Source of the DNA: Triglochin maritima
Lineage: Eukaryota > Streptophyta > Magnoliopsida > Alismatales > Juncaginaceae
DNA: 64,000 bases
Assembly (NCBI GenBank): GCA_963682175.1
Contig: OY821787.1
Coordinates: forward strand, 28,064,501-28,128,500
Direction of reading: 5' to 3'
How positions within the stretch are numbered: position 1 is the first letter of the stretch; each line of letters begins with the position of its first letter. Shown piece by piece: positions 21,753 through 32,727 of the stretch. The notes under the pieces are model-generated. The model worked only from the letters and a program-made list of their open reading frames with translations. It was not told the DNA's origin and did no database searches. Position numbers and translations under genes: made by a program.

Positions 21753-22994
21753 CATGTTTGTCAGTTTGTTTGTTTAATTTTGGGTTGATAATTAAATATG
21801 ACAACACATTATAATTTACAAAAAATAGAATTTTGTTTGTTTAACCTACAAAACGACGTGGTTAATCCCTATACGGACGTAACGTCCTAACCGGATGACC
21901 AAACACAATTTGGTCCACCAATACCGCTAATTAGAATCACCAGTTCGGACAATCAAAATTCATTCGGTCAATATAAGACAAATGTTTGGGAAATATTGTG
22001 CTACAATGGTAAATATGAACCACATCGGTTTCCAATGCACCAACGCGATAAGCCTAAAACATCGTCGGTGCACGTCAAACATATTACGACCGACGTGGTA
22101 ATGCGAACATTCACGTCGGTGGTTAACTTTCCAACGTGGTACGTCTAACATTACATCGGATTTGCTGCTGCCGACGTGGTACGCAAAATACCACGTCGGA
22201 TTATCGAAATTCAATGTAATGAAGGCGACGTAGTAATTGTATTTATCAGCAGTGAGTGAGTTGATGTTCGCCATCGTTGGAGGTAGGTCGATCGTTTTGC
22301 TTGAGTGAGTTATGGGAGTCATAGTCTTCAGAGTCTGTTGGAAACAATGAGAATATGGAGATAAATTTGCCTAATATCCGTGTGGTGTTTGTTTTTGTTG
22401 GCTGTGATTGTTGCTCTTCAGAGTTTGTTTTTCCTCTTTTTGAACATCCACCACCTCTGCATAAAAAAAACACCAAGTTCGTTCAAAGAAAATGTTAACT
22501 ATAAAATAGAGGCGTGTAAGAAATGTAATGCCACGATAGTAAATACAGTGGTCAAACTAAGAAGAAACCTTAAACAAAAAAGAGACCAAGCTACTTACCA
22601 TGTATTAAGTACAAAGAAGGTGTGGGGGTAGCAAAATAAATACAAGAAGTTAGCACAATAAATATTCATCATCCAAACCATGAAATAACGAAATAACCTT
22701 CAATTATGACCGAAACATTTATGAGCTAAATAAATACACCATGGACATAAGAGAACTTGAAGTGAGTGCAGACCGGGCATGTTGGGTGTGGACCGGACAT
22801 TTACGACGTCGAATCTAATCGTAATTATGACAAGAGGATGGGAAGAGGAGGTGTGGGAGGATGGGTTTAGTTCCACCCCACCCATGTGATACGGTGGTGA
22901 TTGATTAAGTTATCACAACATGTGAGCTTGTAGAGAGTATCAAAAGTGAAGTAAGAGTCAATATGTGTTGTGCTTATTAGTCTTCCTGTAGTGA
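21753..22994. other. Non-coding stretch with possible CACTA-like end
   Basis: Holds degenerate CGG-TC motifs (21870-22000) shared with 857-913. It then has repeated CGACGTGGTA/ACCACGTCGG words in both orientations (22060-22240), which look like CACTA subterminal repeats. At 22983-22994 CTTCCTGTAGTG would read CACTACAGGAAG on the minus strand, a plausible CACTA terminus. The opposite terminus is not found. The ORFs here (22246-22476 minus, 22380-22631 plus) have no recognisable domain. Confidence 0.35.
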
Positions 22995-24419
22995 TTGATG
23001 GACGCTGAACAGAAACATTTTAAATACAAAAAGGCCATAGTCCCTAAAGCTAGACAACAAAAATGTTCAACACATTTACTTGAAAAAATACAATACGTTT
23101 CTCTTGCTCATCTGAATAATAGTAAAAAGCGCGTTCAGGCTTGAAGATCTTGAGTTGGTTAATAAACTAAAGATTCTGTACGTGATGGATCAAAATAAAC
23201 CTTCTATTTCGTCTTATTTTGCGAATCACTATCTCCACATTTAGCATAGGTCTCCGAAATTAATGTGTAAAATCATATAGTTTAGATTAGATCTCCAAAA
23301 GCAATGTGTAAAAATCATATAATTTCGATTCTAGGAATCTAGTTAATCCATCATTGCCAACTAATTTCACCGGAAATTCTCTTTTAATTGTCGTGCATCC
23401 CTGTTAACAAATGTCAATGCTACGGGCTAGTAGCTACAGAACCATTTTTTGTCTGGTGCTGAAATTGAAGATGCAATAATGCGTGAGATGAAAATAAAAA
23501 ATTAGAGAAACGGAGTTTAAAAATTGGGTTGTCATGGATAGACGATTTTAAGACTGTTAAATCCGATTTCGATTATGAATCTTTCCCTTCCCATTTTGCA
23601 TTAATATATTATACATGAATTTTATTTGGAGGAATTTGGAGGCCGAACATTGACACGTTAACTCGATTCCGTACCTGTAGGCGTAGCAAATAACTTAAGA
23701 GCTTCAAGTAAACCGTAGTTTTCAGCCCAGTATGTGGTCGGCCTTTTAGTAAAGAGGTTGGGACTGTTATTACAGCCTAACTTACACGTGTTGATTAAAT
23801 CTGACACAAAGAAAGGCACTTTTGGGTAATAATATATATATATATACACACACGTTAATTATATAGTGAGCCTGGAGTTTAATTTTTTATTTTAAGCCCC
23901 CACCATATTCAACACACATCTGAAATTGTAAGGTGGATTATAAGAAAAACGGTTATGCTAATTAAAAGTGACATTAACTGTAAATAAGATCCAATTGTGA
24001 GATTGTAAGGGGTTTAAACTAAATAAGATGAGCCATTAACTCACTAGAACTTGACTATATATATAATATCCACGCTTGTATTTTGATTCTTGGAAAACTG
24101 TTTCCATGAATACTAATTTTTCCTAAGCCTTTTTAAGAAATGGAGAGTGGTAAACTCCTGTAGCAACGGTACATTCAGGAATCCAATTTGAGCATGACAA
24201 AAAGAAACTTCTACATGTTGTGTTTGGTAACCAAATAAAAATGGTGGCTTTTAGAGCCTACGATACAAACATAGTTTTCTAGGTTCACATTCCAGTGGTG
24301 CTTCCATGATTTCAGAAGCTATGAGATGGATTCAGACTTGTAGTTGGAATTTTTCAGTATAATATAAATTAATATTTTGAGCCCACAACTAGCAAGTTTA
24401 TGGAGTTGATTTAAATTTA
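22995..24419. other. AT-rich intergenic stretch, no gene
   Basis: I see no gene. Two imperfect direct copies of a roughly 36-bp block occur near 23250-23325 (each with AATGTGTAAAA, then TCATATA). An (AT)n/(AC)n microsatellite lies at 23831-23853. The other ORFs are short and featureless. Confidence 0.4.
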
Positions 24420-24906
24420 GGGTTAATTACGGTTTGCCAATCTGAATTATGTCTTAATATCACTTTACACCTCTCAATTTTCAAAGTTGACAGTTATCAC
24501 ATTTGAACTTTCGTTTTGTAACACTTTGTCCCATGAACTTTAAAAATCTATTATTTTATCTCAATTTTTTGTAATTTTTTTGTATCCCTAGTACACTCCA
24601 AAACATATATTTACGTGAAAGTTCGGATCGAAATGAAGGTCAAATATAGTTAGAATTTGTTTCGGATTGGTGCTGATTCGACCCAAATTCCAACCAAGTC
24701 CATCTGTTTTGATCCAATCTTTTACATAAATATAGGTTTAAAAAATTGCAAAAAAGGCGAATGTTTGTTTAAATAATTGATTTTTAAAGTTGAAAATGAC
24801 GGTATTACAAAACAAAAGTTCAATGGTGGTAATTGTTAACTTTGAATGTTTAGGGGTGCAAAGTGATATGAAGACATAGTTTAGGAGGACAAACTGTAAT
24901 TAATCC
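24420..24906. mobile_element. Mutator-type MITE with long TIRs and 9-bp TSD
   Basis: A 487-bp foldback element. The left end GGGTTAATTACGGTTTG pairs with the reverse complement of the right end (GGATTAATTACAGTTTG). Similarity continues inward for roughly 190 bp with mismatches (TATGTCTTAATATCACTTT against TATGTCTTCATATCACTTT). Flanking 9-mers TTAAATTTA (24411-24419) and TTAAATATA (24907-24915) match at 8 of 9 positions, the duplication length of Mutator-like elements. There is no coding capacity. Confidence 0.75.
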
Positions 24907-25365
24907 TTAAATATATGCTTACTATTTGGGGAGATAGTAAACAGAAAATGCGAGTTAGTTTCTCAAGTGGTGTTGGAGGCAACATTTTCAAAACCGAACC
25001 GCTCATCGAACCAATAAGCTTCGGTTTTGGTTTAGCGTGGTTGTACCACGATCGAACTGTTAATGACATCAGCATTATGTCATCATTTCTTGGACCCAAA
25101 GTTGGATTGGACCGTTCAAATATTAACTGTCGGACCGGTTTGAATCAATTTCTGTAAATTATTTAAAAAATACATACAAAGCACTAAATATAACGCATTG
25201 TGCCGAAGGAATATTCCTATTTTACTGAAGAAAAACTATGATCCGATGGGACATTAAAACTTGACTAACTGTGAAACGTCCCTGCTCAGATTCAAATATG
25301 CGAAAGCAAGAATATATCACAAGATATTCAGAAAAAAAGAATGTCAAATTAACTAAAAGAATATG
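24907..25365. other. Intergenic stretch, no gene
   Basis: Contains CCGAACCG/CGGTTTTGG and CGGACCGGTTTGAA words near 24995-25145 that could be part of a small foldback element. I cannot define its ends. No gene. Confidence 0.3.
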
Positions 25366-26471
25366 TTTGCTTGTGTGCTTCTACCTTCTCCCACTACCTA
25401 CGCAAGCTCTAGGGATTCTTCTTTTCTCATCTGAGTCTTCTCCTCCTATATATTCTTTGTTATAGTCTCATCCTCTGATTACAACTTCTGTTGTGTGTGG
25501 TTTTAGAGTCGAGTTGAGCGTTTTATGAAAGGTTGGGCTCGTTCTAGTGAGTGCGTTCGACTTGAGAGAGTGCATTTTTCTAAAATAGACGGTCTAGGTG
25601 ATCGGCCCTCTCCACCTCGTGCTTCTTTGGAGTATGAGGCCGAGTAATCTTATGGAGATGGGAGAGACCGGGTTCCATACATGGATTACGTGGATTATCC
25701 AGTCGATTTCTTTGTTTTGGATATTGAACATGTGCCAACCCACTTCGACAAATTCCTGTTATTTTAGGGCGACAATTTTTAACAACTTCAAATGCCTTGA
25801 TCAATTGTCGTAATGGTCATATGTGCTTGACTTATGGTAGACAATGCGCTGATTTCCTCATCTTCACCATCGGGAAGAAGCCAGGTGCCTTCGATAACCC
25901 TGTTGAGGTCAATCTTATCCAGGACATGGATGAGAACGAATTTGAATGCACCTTCAAGTATTTCAGAGAATTGTTCGATGAAGATCCTGATGGTGGTGAT
26001 GTTTCACTTGGGCTGACACAGGAAGGTGCCTTATATTGTGATCATGTGGCCTTTGAGCTACATCATTTCGATCATGTGGCTCAAGAGCCACAAGATACTA
26101 TTTTTCTGTCCTCTGGGCCACCTACTCTTCACTCTGTATATGTTGAGGACCCAATGTGGGTTAAGAATCAACCACCTAATACCCTACATTTCAAACAACC
26201 AGACAAAGATTCACCTCTCATTCATGCCTTCTATCGTTCTCATTCTCAAGAGGCATCAAACGACCACAATGCTTATAAGGCTGTTAGGTGGTCAAGCAAT
26301 TCTGTTTCTGGACTTCGCCATCTGGGTAATAAGTCCACGGTGTCACTTTGTGTGGATGAAATGATCCACTACCCAAATATCGGTTGGAGGGTATACATTG
26401 ATGATCCTCAACTCTGTCTTGGAGTGGAAACATCTTTGTTTCCATTTTCTTTCACTGACCTTGGTTCATAA
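25366..26471 (+). pseudogene. Athila-like RT-less element B1: gag start fused to protease end and tail ORF
   Basis: Positions 25366-25690 match the leader and gag N-terminus of X and B2 (GACGGTCTAGGTGATCGGCC, then YMDY). At about 25693 the sequence jumps to the C-terminal protease region (YPVDFFVLDIEH, a frameshifted block, then INCRNGHM), so most of gag and the protease active site are deleted. The frame 25797-26471 continues past INCRNG as a tail of about 200 residues (EVNLIQDMDENEFE, then IGWRVYIDDPQLCLG and FSFTDLGS) and stops. There is no RT or integrase, and the 3' spacer follows at once. Element Y has the same order with a diverged but alignable tail (GWWVLFDEQLNPSE). I do not recognise a known domain in the tail. 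Confidence 0.7.
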
Positions 26472-27104
26472 ACCTCTTAACAATAATCTTATTTCTTATG
26501 TTGCGAGCCCAGGTAGTTGAATTTCTGGCTCGAGAGATGGCGGGTTCCCATTTGATGTTCGTTGACAAATGAAAATTGGAGCCAATTGTTGTACATAGTT
26601 ATATTTGAAGAGAAAAAGGAAAAAAGAGAGAAAAGAAAGAAGACTCCAAGAGTGAGCATTGATTGTTGTGGGCCCCAACCATGTGTATTTGGGCCCCATT
26701 TGTTTCATGTATTTGTATCCCTTCCTTAGTATTTCACAGGGTTTGAGTGGAATTCGGGTTTGTGTCCACCAACATTACTTTGAACTTCCCTTTGTGCTTC
26801 ACGTTGGTGAGTCTTTTCTTTTTCATGCATAAATCCATGTAGTATCATGCTCACATTCATTGAGGACAATGCATGAAGTAAGTGTGAGTTTTTTTTACGT
26901 GTGTAGATAGTCAAATCTTTCTCCTTTTGTTTTGTTATCATTTGTTTGTATTGATAAGGTCATGTTAGTGTGTTGCATTTAATATCGATATATCTGCTTG
27001 CCATGACCCTTGAGTGATTTGTCTTCTTTTGCTTGCCTAGTGCTTTAAACTTTTATTTCTTTCAAAAATGTTCATGTGTTTGTGAGTTTTGCATTTGTTA
27101 TTAC
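26472..27104 (+). mobile_element. Athila-like 3' internal spacer of B1
   Basis: Matches 58330-58850 of element X: the ATTGTTGTGGGCCCCAACC block, GGGCCCCATTTG, the TTTCATGCATAAATCCATG block and the TTGAGGACAATGCATGAA block. A purine-rich run lies at 26605-26645. The sequence near 26545-26570 (CATTTGATGTTCGTTGAC) equals the place where the Y tail ORF stops. It is truncated before the LTR start, so the PPT is missing. Confidence 0.75.
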
Positions 27105-28288
27105 TCCAAATGGTTCAAGGTTTAGTCAGGCATTCTATTATGTTGTTTTTTGTCCATTAATAGTATGCGTTTAGTCCCATACCGAGGGATTGTACACGTT
27201 TACTTTTTTCATGATTATAAATAGAACTCTTCCTCCTCCTTTGTAAACATCTCCTCTCTTGGTGGCCATTCTCTCTATTAGGAGTAAAGTCTTGGAGCAA
27301 AACTCTGGTGGAGAGAGGCTACTTGTAATGTGAGTGAGAAATAAAAAATGTTTTGTTAGTTTCTTTGTATTTCTTGTAAGTCTTGCATGTTTTGTTAATT
27401 TCGTTTGTTTTAATCTTCGTAGAAATAATTAGCTTGTTTTCTTTCCTTAATATGAATGTTAGATTAATAATGTGTGAGTAGTTCCATTCCCCTTTGGGGG
27501 GTGGAGATGATGTACGTATATGTTGTGAAGTTTGGATGCTTGATGAATTTTTGATTGTGTAGACTTGCATTTTTATATGTTCATCGGGGATGTTTTAATA
27601 TCTACATGTTGAGGGATTTTTAGACACATCCCATGCTTAGTTTTCTCATGTTTGTTGACTGAAATTTCCTGTTGAATATGCTACATGTTAGTTATGTATT
27701 TGTATTTGCTTGCTTGATTGATTAAAGAAACTTTATTTTGATGGCTTTTGCCATAACATTTAGACACTTCCCATGCTTAGCTTTGTTCTTCACATGAGTT
27801 CCTGGTTTTTGATGAGTCTTGCCATAACATTGAGACACCTCTCATGCCGAGCCTAGTCTTATGCTAATCATGTAGTAATTGCCGATACGTTGTGTGAATG
27901 GATTGATAGGTTTTGCCACATCTTTAGACACTTCCTATGCATGAAGACACACACACGACACACACATAAACATGTGTACATGCATCATTAATCACTTATT
28001 TCACTTCATATGTGCACACACTCCACCCTTTAGGGGTTTCCATTTCTTGATTTCCAACTTGCTTTTATTAGTCACTTTGTTTAGTTTTATTTCGTCTCGT
28101 GCTTTCATCTTCTTTGTTTGTTTCGTGCTAATTTAGCGTAGTTTAGTTTAGTATAATCAATATCTTCTCCCCTCTTTTCCCACTTGCCTTCGAACGAACC
28201 AGAGTCGATACACCTCCCTGTGGATTGACCCGTATTTGTCACATCTTTACCGACACCGTGTACTTGCAGTATTAAAACGAACATATCA
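27105..28288 (+). mobile_element. Athila-like LTR shared by B1 and B2, 5'-truncated
   Basis: Begins inside the LTR (equivalent to about base 390 of LTR A) and ends ACATATCA before a primer-binding site. It carries the TATA box at 27216-27224, the CCCCTTTGGGG hairpin block near 27490 and the TTTTGCCATAACATT units near 27745, 27820 and 27910. It acts as 3' LTR to B1 on its left and 5' LTR to B2 on its right, which indicates recombination between two elements. Confidence 0.8.
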
Positions 28289-28294
28289 AGTTTT

Positions 28295-28312
28295 TAGCGC
28301 CGTTACCGAGGA
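28295..28312 (+). promoter_or_regulatory. Primer-binding site, tRNA-Asp, decayed
   Basis: TAGCGCCGTTACCGAGGA differs from the tRNA-Asp-complementary TGGCGCCGTTGCCGGGGA at three positions, all G to A. Confidence 0.8.
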
Positions 28313-30546
28313 AGTGATCTGTCTAGACTTTGGTCTGGACGATTTGAGTGGGTTTCATTTGTTGTTTGTAGTTTTTCTTTATTTCACGAGGTCTAAGGAT
28401 CAAGGGACATCACCGGGAGAAGTTTGGAGGGGAACGAAAGTAAACAGACGGCCAATCAGCGGTGGTGCACCTCCAATTGGCAGCCTGGTGAGCTCTGTTT
28501 GCTCTATAATTTCTTCTAGTTGTTTCTACATTCAATAACGTGGTCTGGGGCTCAATTTGACATGTTTTGACTTGTAGTTTCCCCCAGATCAATAATCAAT
28601 CCCTTTTAATAAACATGGCCACTAAAATCCAAAGCAAAAGACTAGACATTCTTGCTTGTTTAGGTCATGCATCATATACATGACTTAGTCACGTAGTTTG
28701 TCTTTTATTTTAGCTTTACCTTCAGTTGTTGAGTGATGACAATTAAATTTATACCGCAAGTGCACGGCGTCAATGAAGATGTGGCAAACACGGGTCGAAC
28801 ACAAGGAGGGAGAAATCTTGTTATCTTTGTGATTTTCGATTAAGGAAGAAAGAGAGAAAAATAAGGAAAAAACAAAAGAAAATTAAGGAAAAAGCAAATA
28901 TGGATGGGAGTCCAGCGGGTGGAGGTTTAGATGTCAGGTATTGATTAGAGAATTCTGAAACTTATAATAAATCACATTAGTTATAAAGCATTACATGATA
29001 AAAGATTTAACATAAACTCAAGTAATCAAAATATACTAACACGAAATTAAAATAATAACGTAATTCTTCTTCTCATCACCCTAAATCCGTCACCCCCACC
29101 CTTTGGAGAGAGAGTTAGAAACTCATGGATGGAGGGAAGGAGAAGGGGTCCTAGAGAAACTACAAAAGAAAACGAAAAACAAGAAATAAAAGAACAGAAT
29201 TTTATTACTAAAGTATGGACAAAAAACTAAGGACTAGGACCCTTCACAACATCGTTTCGGGGCTATTTATAGCCGATACAAGGGACCTAAGTATAAAATA
29301 GGAAAGTACACGCGTCAAGACACGACTGGAAAAAATCTGGAGCCACGGATCGCAAGGGTTGCGGCGTTTCCGCCGCACAATACATGTAAGATGCGGCGAT
29401 TTCGCCGTAATATCTGCTCTGATTTAATCCGGATTTTTCCTGTGTGTTTATGGTATGATTTGAATGTCCTTTGCGCGTCTGGATTGATTTCTTTCCTTTG
29501 TTTTGAGCTCCGAATTTATTCTTTCATATATTTGGAGATCCAAATTGATTTTTCTTTAGAACTTCTCCAAAATAATATTTTGGTACTTTAATTTGCATTC
29601 GGGTCCTTGGCTTTTTGCAATTAAGTCCCTGACTACTTTTGTGCTTAGGTCGTTGGACTTTTTGTAATTAGGTCTTTGAATGCTTTTATGCTTGGATGGA
29701 CTTCCATTTGAATCCCGATAATCTTGACTTGGTCTTTATGATAGAAATGAGTCTTTTGCACGTGTTTATGCTCGGGATATGGGTAATTTGCATTCAGTTC
29801 CCTGTATTCTGTAAAGAAGACTAAACACATACCTTAGTAGCATTTATTGATATAAAATTAATCTAAATGAAAGACATATGATGCAATGCATCATTGAGTG
29901 CTGGCGTGAGGTACACATTTCCTACTCTCATTCATGCATTTTTTATGACCATGCATTAGTTAGTAGGAATTGCATTGCAACAAGTGTGAGTTGAGCGTTT
30001 GTTTGGAGAGTTGATTTCTATATTAAGACTCCAAAATGCTACTAAAGAGGGGCTGTCCCATACAAGATAGGGTGGGAGATTTCATCACCCTTTCCTTAGC
30101 CCAAAAATCACACTAATCAAAGCCTTAATTCTAAAAGCAAGTAGACATTGACCCCAAAGGATTTCGGACGCACTAGGAGAGTGATCCAGTTGAGACCGTC
30201 ATTACCTGATCGGCGTTGCCTGCCTTGTCGATAGTAGGTGAGGTATGTCGAGACTAGTGATCTCGAAGTTAGACGTCGTCTAGCCTAAGGACCTATAGCC
30301 TAAGCTGTTTGAGCATTGTTTGCTTGTGTGCTTCTACCTTCTCCCACTACCCATGCTAGCTCTAAGGATTCTTCCTTTCTCATCAGAGTCTCCTCCTCCT
30401 CCTCCTCCTCTATATTCTTCATTATAGTCTTCCCCTCTGATTACAACTTCTGTTGTGTGTGGTTTTAGAGTCGAGTTGAGCGTTTTATGCGATGTTGAGC
30501 TCGTTCTGGTGAGAGCGCTTGACTTGAGAGAGTGCATTTTTCTAAG
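28313..30546 (+). other. Leader of element B2, split by a foreign solo LTR
   Basis: The same leader as in A, X and Y, with the palindrome pair at 28446-28493 followed by CTGGTGAGC. It is interrupted at 28734-29893 by an unrelated solo LTR and resumes with the GAGTGCTGGCGTGAGGTAC block. A (TCC)n run lies near 30390-30412. No coding sequence. Confidence 0.7.
28734..29893 (-). mobile_element. Solo LTR of a different gypsy family, TSD TTGAG
   Basis: Bounded by TGATGAC... and ...GCATCA, with perfect 5-bp inverted ends TGATG/CATCA. It is flanked by identical TTGAG (28729-28733 and 29894-29898). It is 1160 bp. Orientation is minus: a TATA box reads TATAAATAG on the minus strand (29263-29271 as CTATTTATA), and the conserved end ACCGCAAGTGCACGGCG lies at its left edge. 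It is not similar to the host LTR over most of its length. It is inserted in the leader of B2. Confidence 0.9.
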
Positions 30547-32118
30547 ATGGACGGTCTAGGTGATCGACCGTTGGTGCCTCGTGCTTCTTTGAAGTAGGAG
30601 GCCGAGTCGTCTCATGGAGATGGGTGAGTCCGGGTTCCATACATGGATTACTTCGGTCTACTCCCACCACCACGTAGACCTCCTCCTCTTCCGACTCAAG
30701 AGGAAGAGGACCTCAGTCAGGATTGAACTCTGGGTGTACCACCACCTTTAGCTCAACAGGATAGGCCGATGACTTTGTAGGAGGGAACCCATCCTGATCG
30801 GGGCGTGCAACCTTCTTGCATAGTTCTCCCGCCTGCTCGCGGGAATAACTATGAGCTGGAACCTTAATATGTGAGCATGCTTCCTACCTTCACTGCTAAT
30901 AAGAAGCATGCTTCCTAGCCTTCGAGGATGTATGCTCCATGTTCAAGCTTCAACAGCTCGACGAGGATTCTGTACGGTTGAGGATGATTTCTTTTGCGTT
31001 GAAGGATAACGCAAAGGAATGGATGTATAGTCTCCCGACAAAATTGATCGGTCATGGGATTACTTCATGACCATTTTTCTGAAGAGATTCTTTCCTCAAA
31101 GGAAGACTCAACAGATACGGCACCAGATACATCAAATGTATCAGATTGACACCGAAACGTTTCATGCTTTCTTTAAGAGGTTCAAAGACCTTCTCCAGCA
31201 GTACCCTCTCATGGAATTGAGTTGTGGAAGTTGTGCCAAATTGTTTATGAGGCCTCAACTATAACTCCCGTACATTATTGGAGTCAATGTGTCAGGGTGA
31301 TTTCCAAATGAAACCTATCGATGAGGCGTGAGACGCTTTTGAATTAATGGCTGAACGCACCTTTGAGAGAGCCACCAACCGGCAGGTTTTCTGGTTGAGC
31401 TGGATCATATCAAGTTGAGTCAACTATCGCATCTGAGACAAAATTGACTGCTCTCATGCACAGGATTGAGAGTTTAGAGTTGGACCGAGCTCCTGTAGCT
31501 CAGGTCGCTACTCCCACTTGTAGTAGGTGTGGACTTATGGGACATAGTGACTTGGAGTGTGCTTACGCTCAAAGTGATACTGAACATCCAAATACAATGT
31601 ATCGACAGAGGCCCCGTAATGACATGTACAGTCACTCCTACAACCCGGGATGACGAAACCACCCTAACTTCTTTTTGGGCCAAGTGGGGGCCACGGTCAG
31701 AGCTCGTACGCTCAACCTCAACCTCTACCTTATCACCCTCCACGCCCATCGGAGACCTACCAACCCCCATATCAAAGGTCTTAACACCATAATTACCAAC
31801 CTGCTTAGGCCTCATCGTCGGGTTATTCTAACCAAACTCCACTACCCTAGCAAATTGACCCGAAGGACCCCATTCTAGAACAAACCCTTCAAGCATTCAT
31901 GCAGAGCACACAAACCATGCTGGCACCCAGCAACAATTTGGTCAAAGCATTGGAAATGCAAGTTAGCTAGTTGGCTTATCATCTCCATGAACGTGAGAAG
32001 GGTCAGTTGCCGAGTCAACCCGAGGTGAATCCCCGGGGTAGGCATTCTCAAGGGAGGCCACCTGTGCCTCATGCTACCTCATAACCAACCCATCATGTTA
32101 ATGTGATTCATACTCTGA
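30547..32118 (+). pseudogene. gag: Athila-like gag, element B2 (decayed)
   Basis: Starts ATGGACGGTCTAGGTGATCG like gag of X. Recognisable pieces are the proline-rich N-terminal part (LPPPRRPPPLPTQEEE), MLPTFTANK near 30870, the capsid piece QIRHQIHQMYQIDTETFHAF near 31110-31170, CQGDFQMKP near 31290, a zinc knuckle CSRCGLMGHSDLEC (31519-31560) and the region up to HTLK at about 32118. There are many stops and frameshifts. The downstream protease is absent because unrelated sequence begins at about 32119. Confidence 0.85.
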
Positions 32119-32640
32119 AGGTAATATTGGGTGACCTTTGCTTTTCACCAAATTAGGGTCGAACACCTTCATCGGTGTCCTTGTAGTTAAGTTAGATGGT
32201 GAACCATTTCATGTCCCTGGGGTAAATCCATCTCAAAGAAGGGGTAAATTGAATTCCATAGGAAGGTAAATTAAATTATGTAGAAGGAATTAAATTATAT
32301 CGAAGGAACTAACCATCGTTTGGTACTTGAGTCCCAGTTTAGGTGATCGGTGTCTGTTTGGTGTGTTGGAGCAATCATGTCCCTTAGGTAAAGCCCTCTC
32401 AGAGAAGGGATAAATTGAATTTCATAGCAAGACAAATTAAATCATATAGAAGGGATTAAATTATGGTTCACTGGGGTAACCATATTTGATAGAAGGGGTG
32501 CGTTCTTTGGTTTAGTTAGACATTAATATAACTTAACAATAATATAGAATTTGAGGTGCATAACAGAAAAGAACAATGTGGTCAAACAGTGACGTACCTT
32601 TTTGATGTTTTGGCTGCTTACATGTATTGGGTGTTTAAGA
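32119..32640. repeat. Unassigned segment with diverged 87-bp direct duplication
   Basis: No ORF. Two related blocks lie about 170 bp apart: 32209-32298 and 32379-32465. Both run from CATGTCCCT through AAATTGAATTTCATAG-type sequence to AGAAGG-ATTAAATTAT. A GGGGTGCGTTCTTTGGTTTA word near 32497 is reminiscent of DNA-transposon ends. I cannot find a partner terminus. Confidence 0.4.
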
Positions 32641-32727
32641 TTTTGTTACTATAATGTGTAGGTAGATACCAATTATACTTTATGATATAATGTGTTTTAT
32701 ATCATTACCAACATAACTTAGATCCTC
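32641..32727 (+). mobile_element. Fragment of Copia LTR at the 5' side of element C
   Basis: ACTATAATGTGTAGGTAGATACC to ACTTAGATCCTCCTGTGAG corresponds to about 37207-37305 of the 3' LTR of the same element. It is joined directly to gag, so the rest of the 5' LTR, the PBS and the gag start are deleted. Confidence 0.65.

Noticed and set aside
22246..22631. Overlapping ORFs near the possible CACTA end
   Set aside because: Short, without domains, on opposite strands and partly in repeat sequence.
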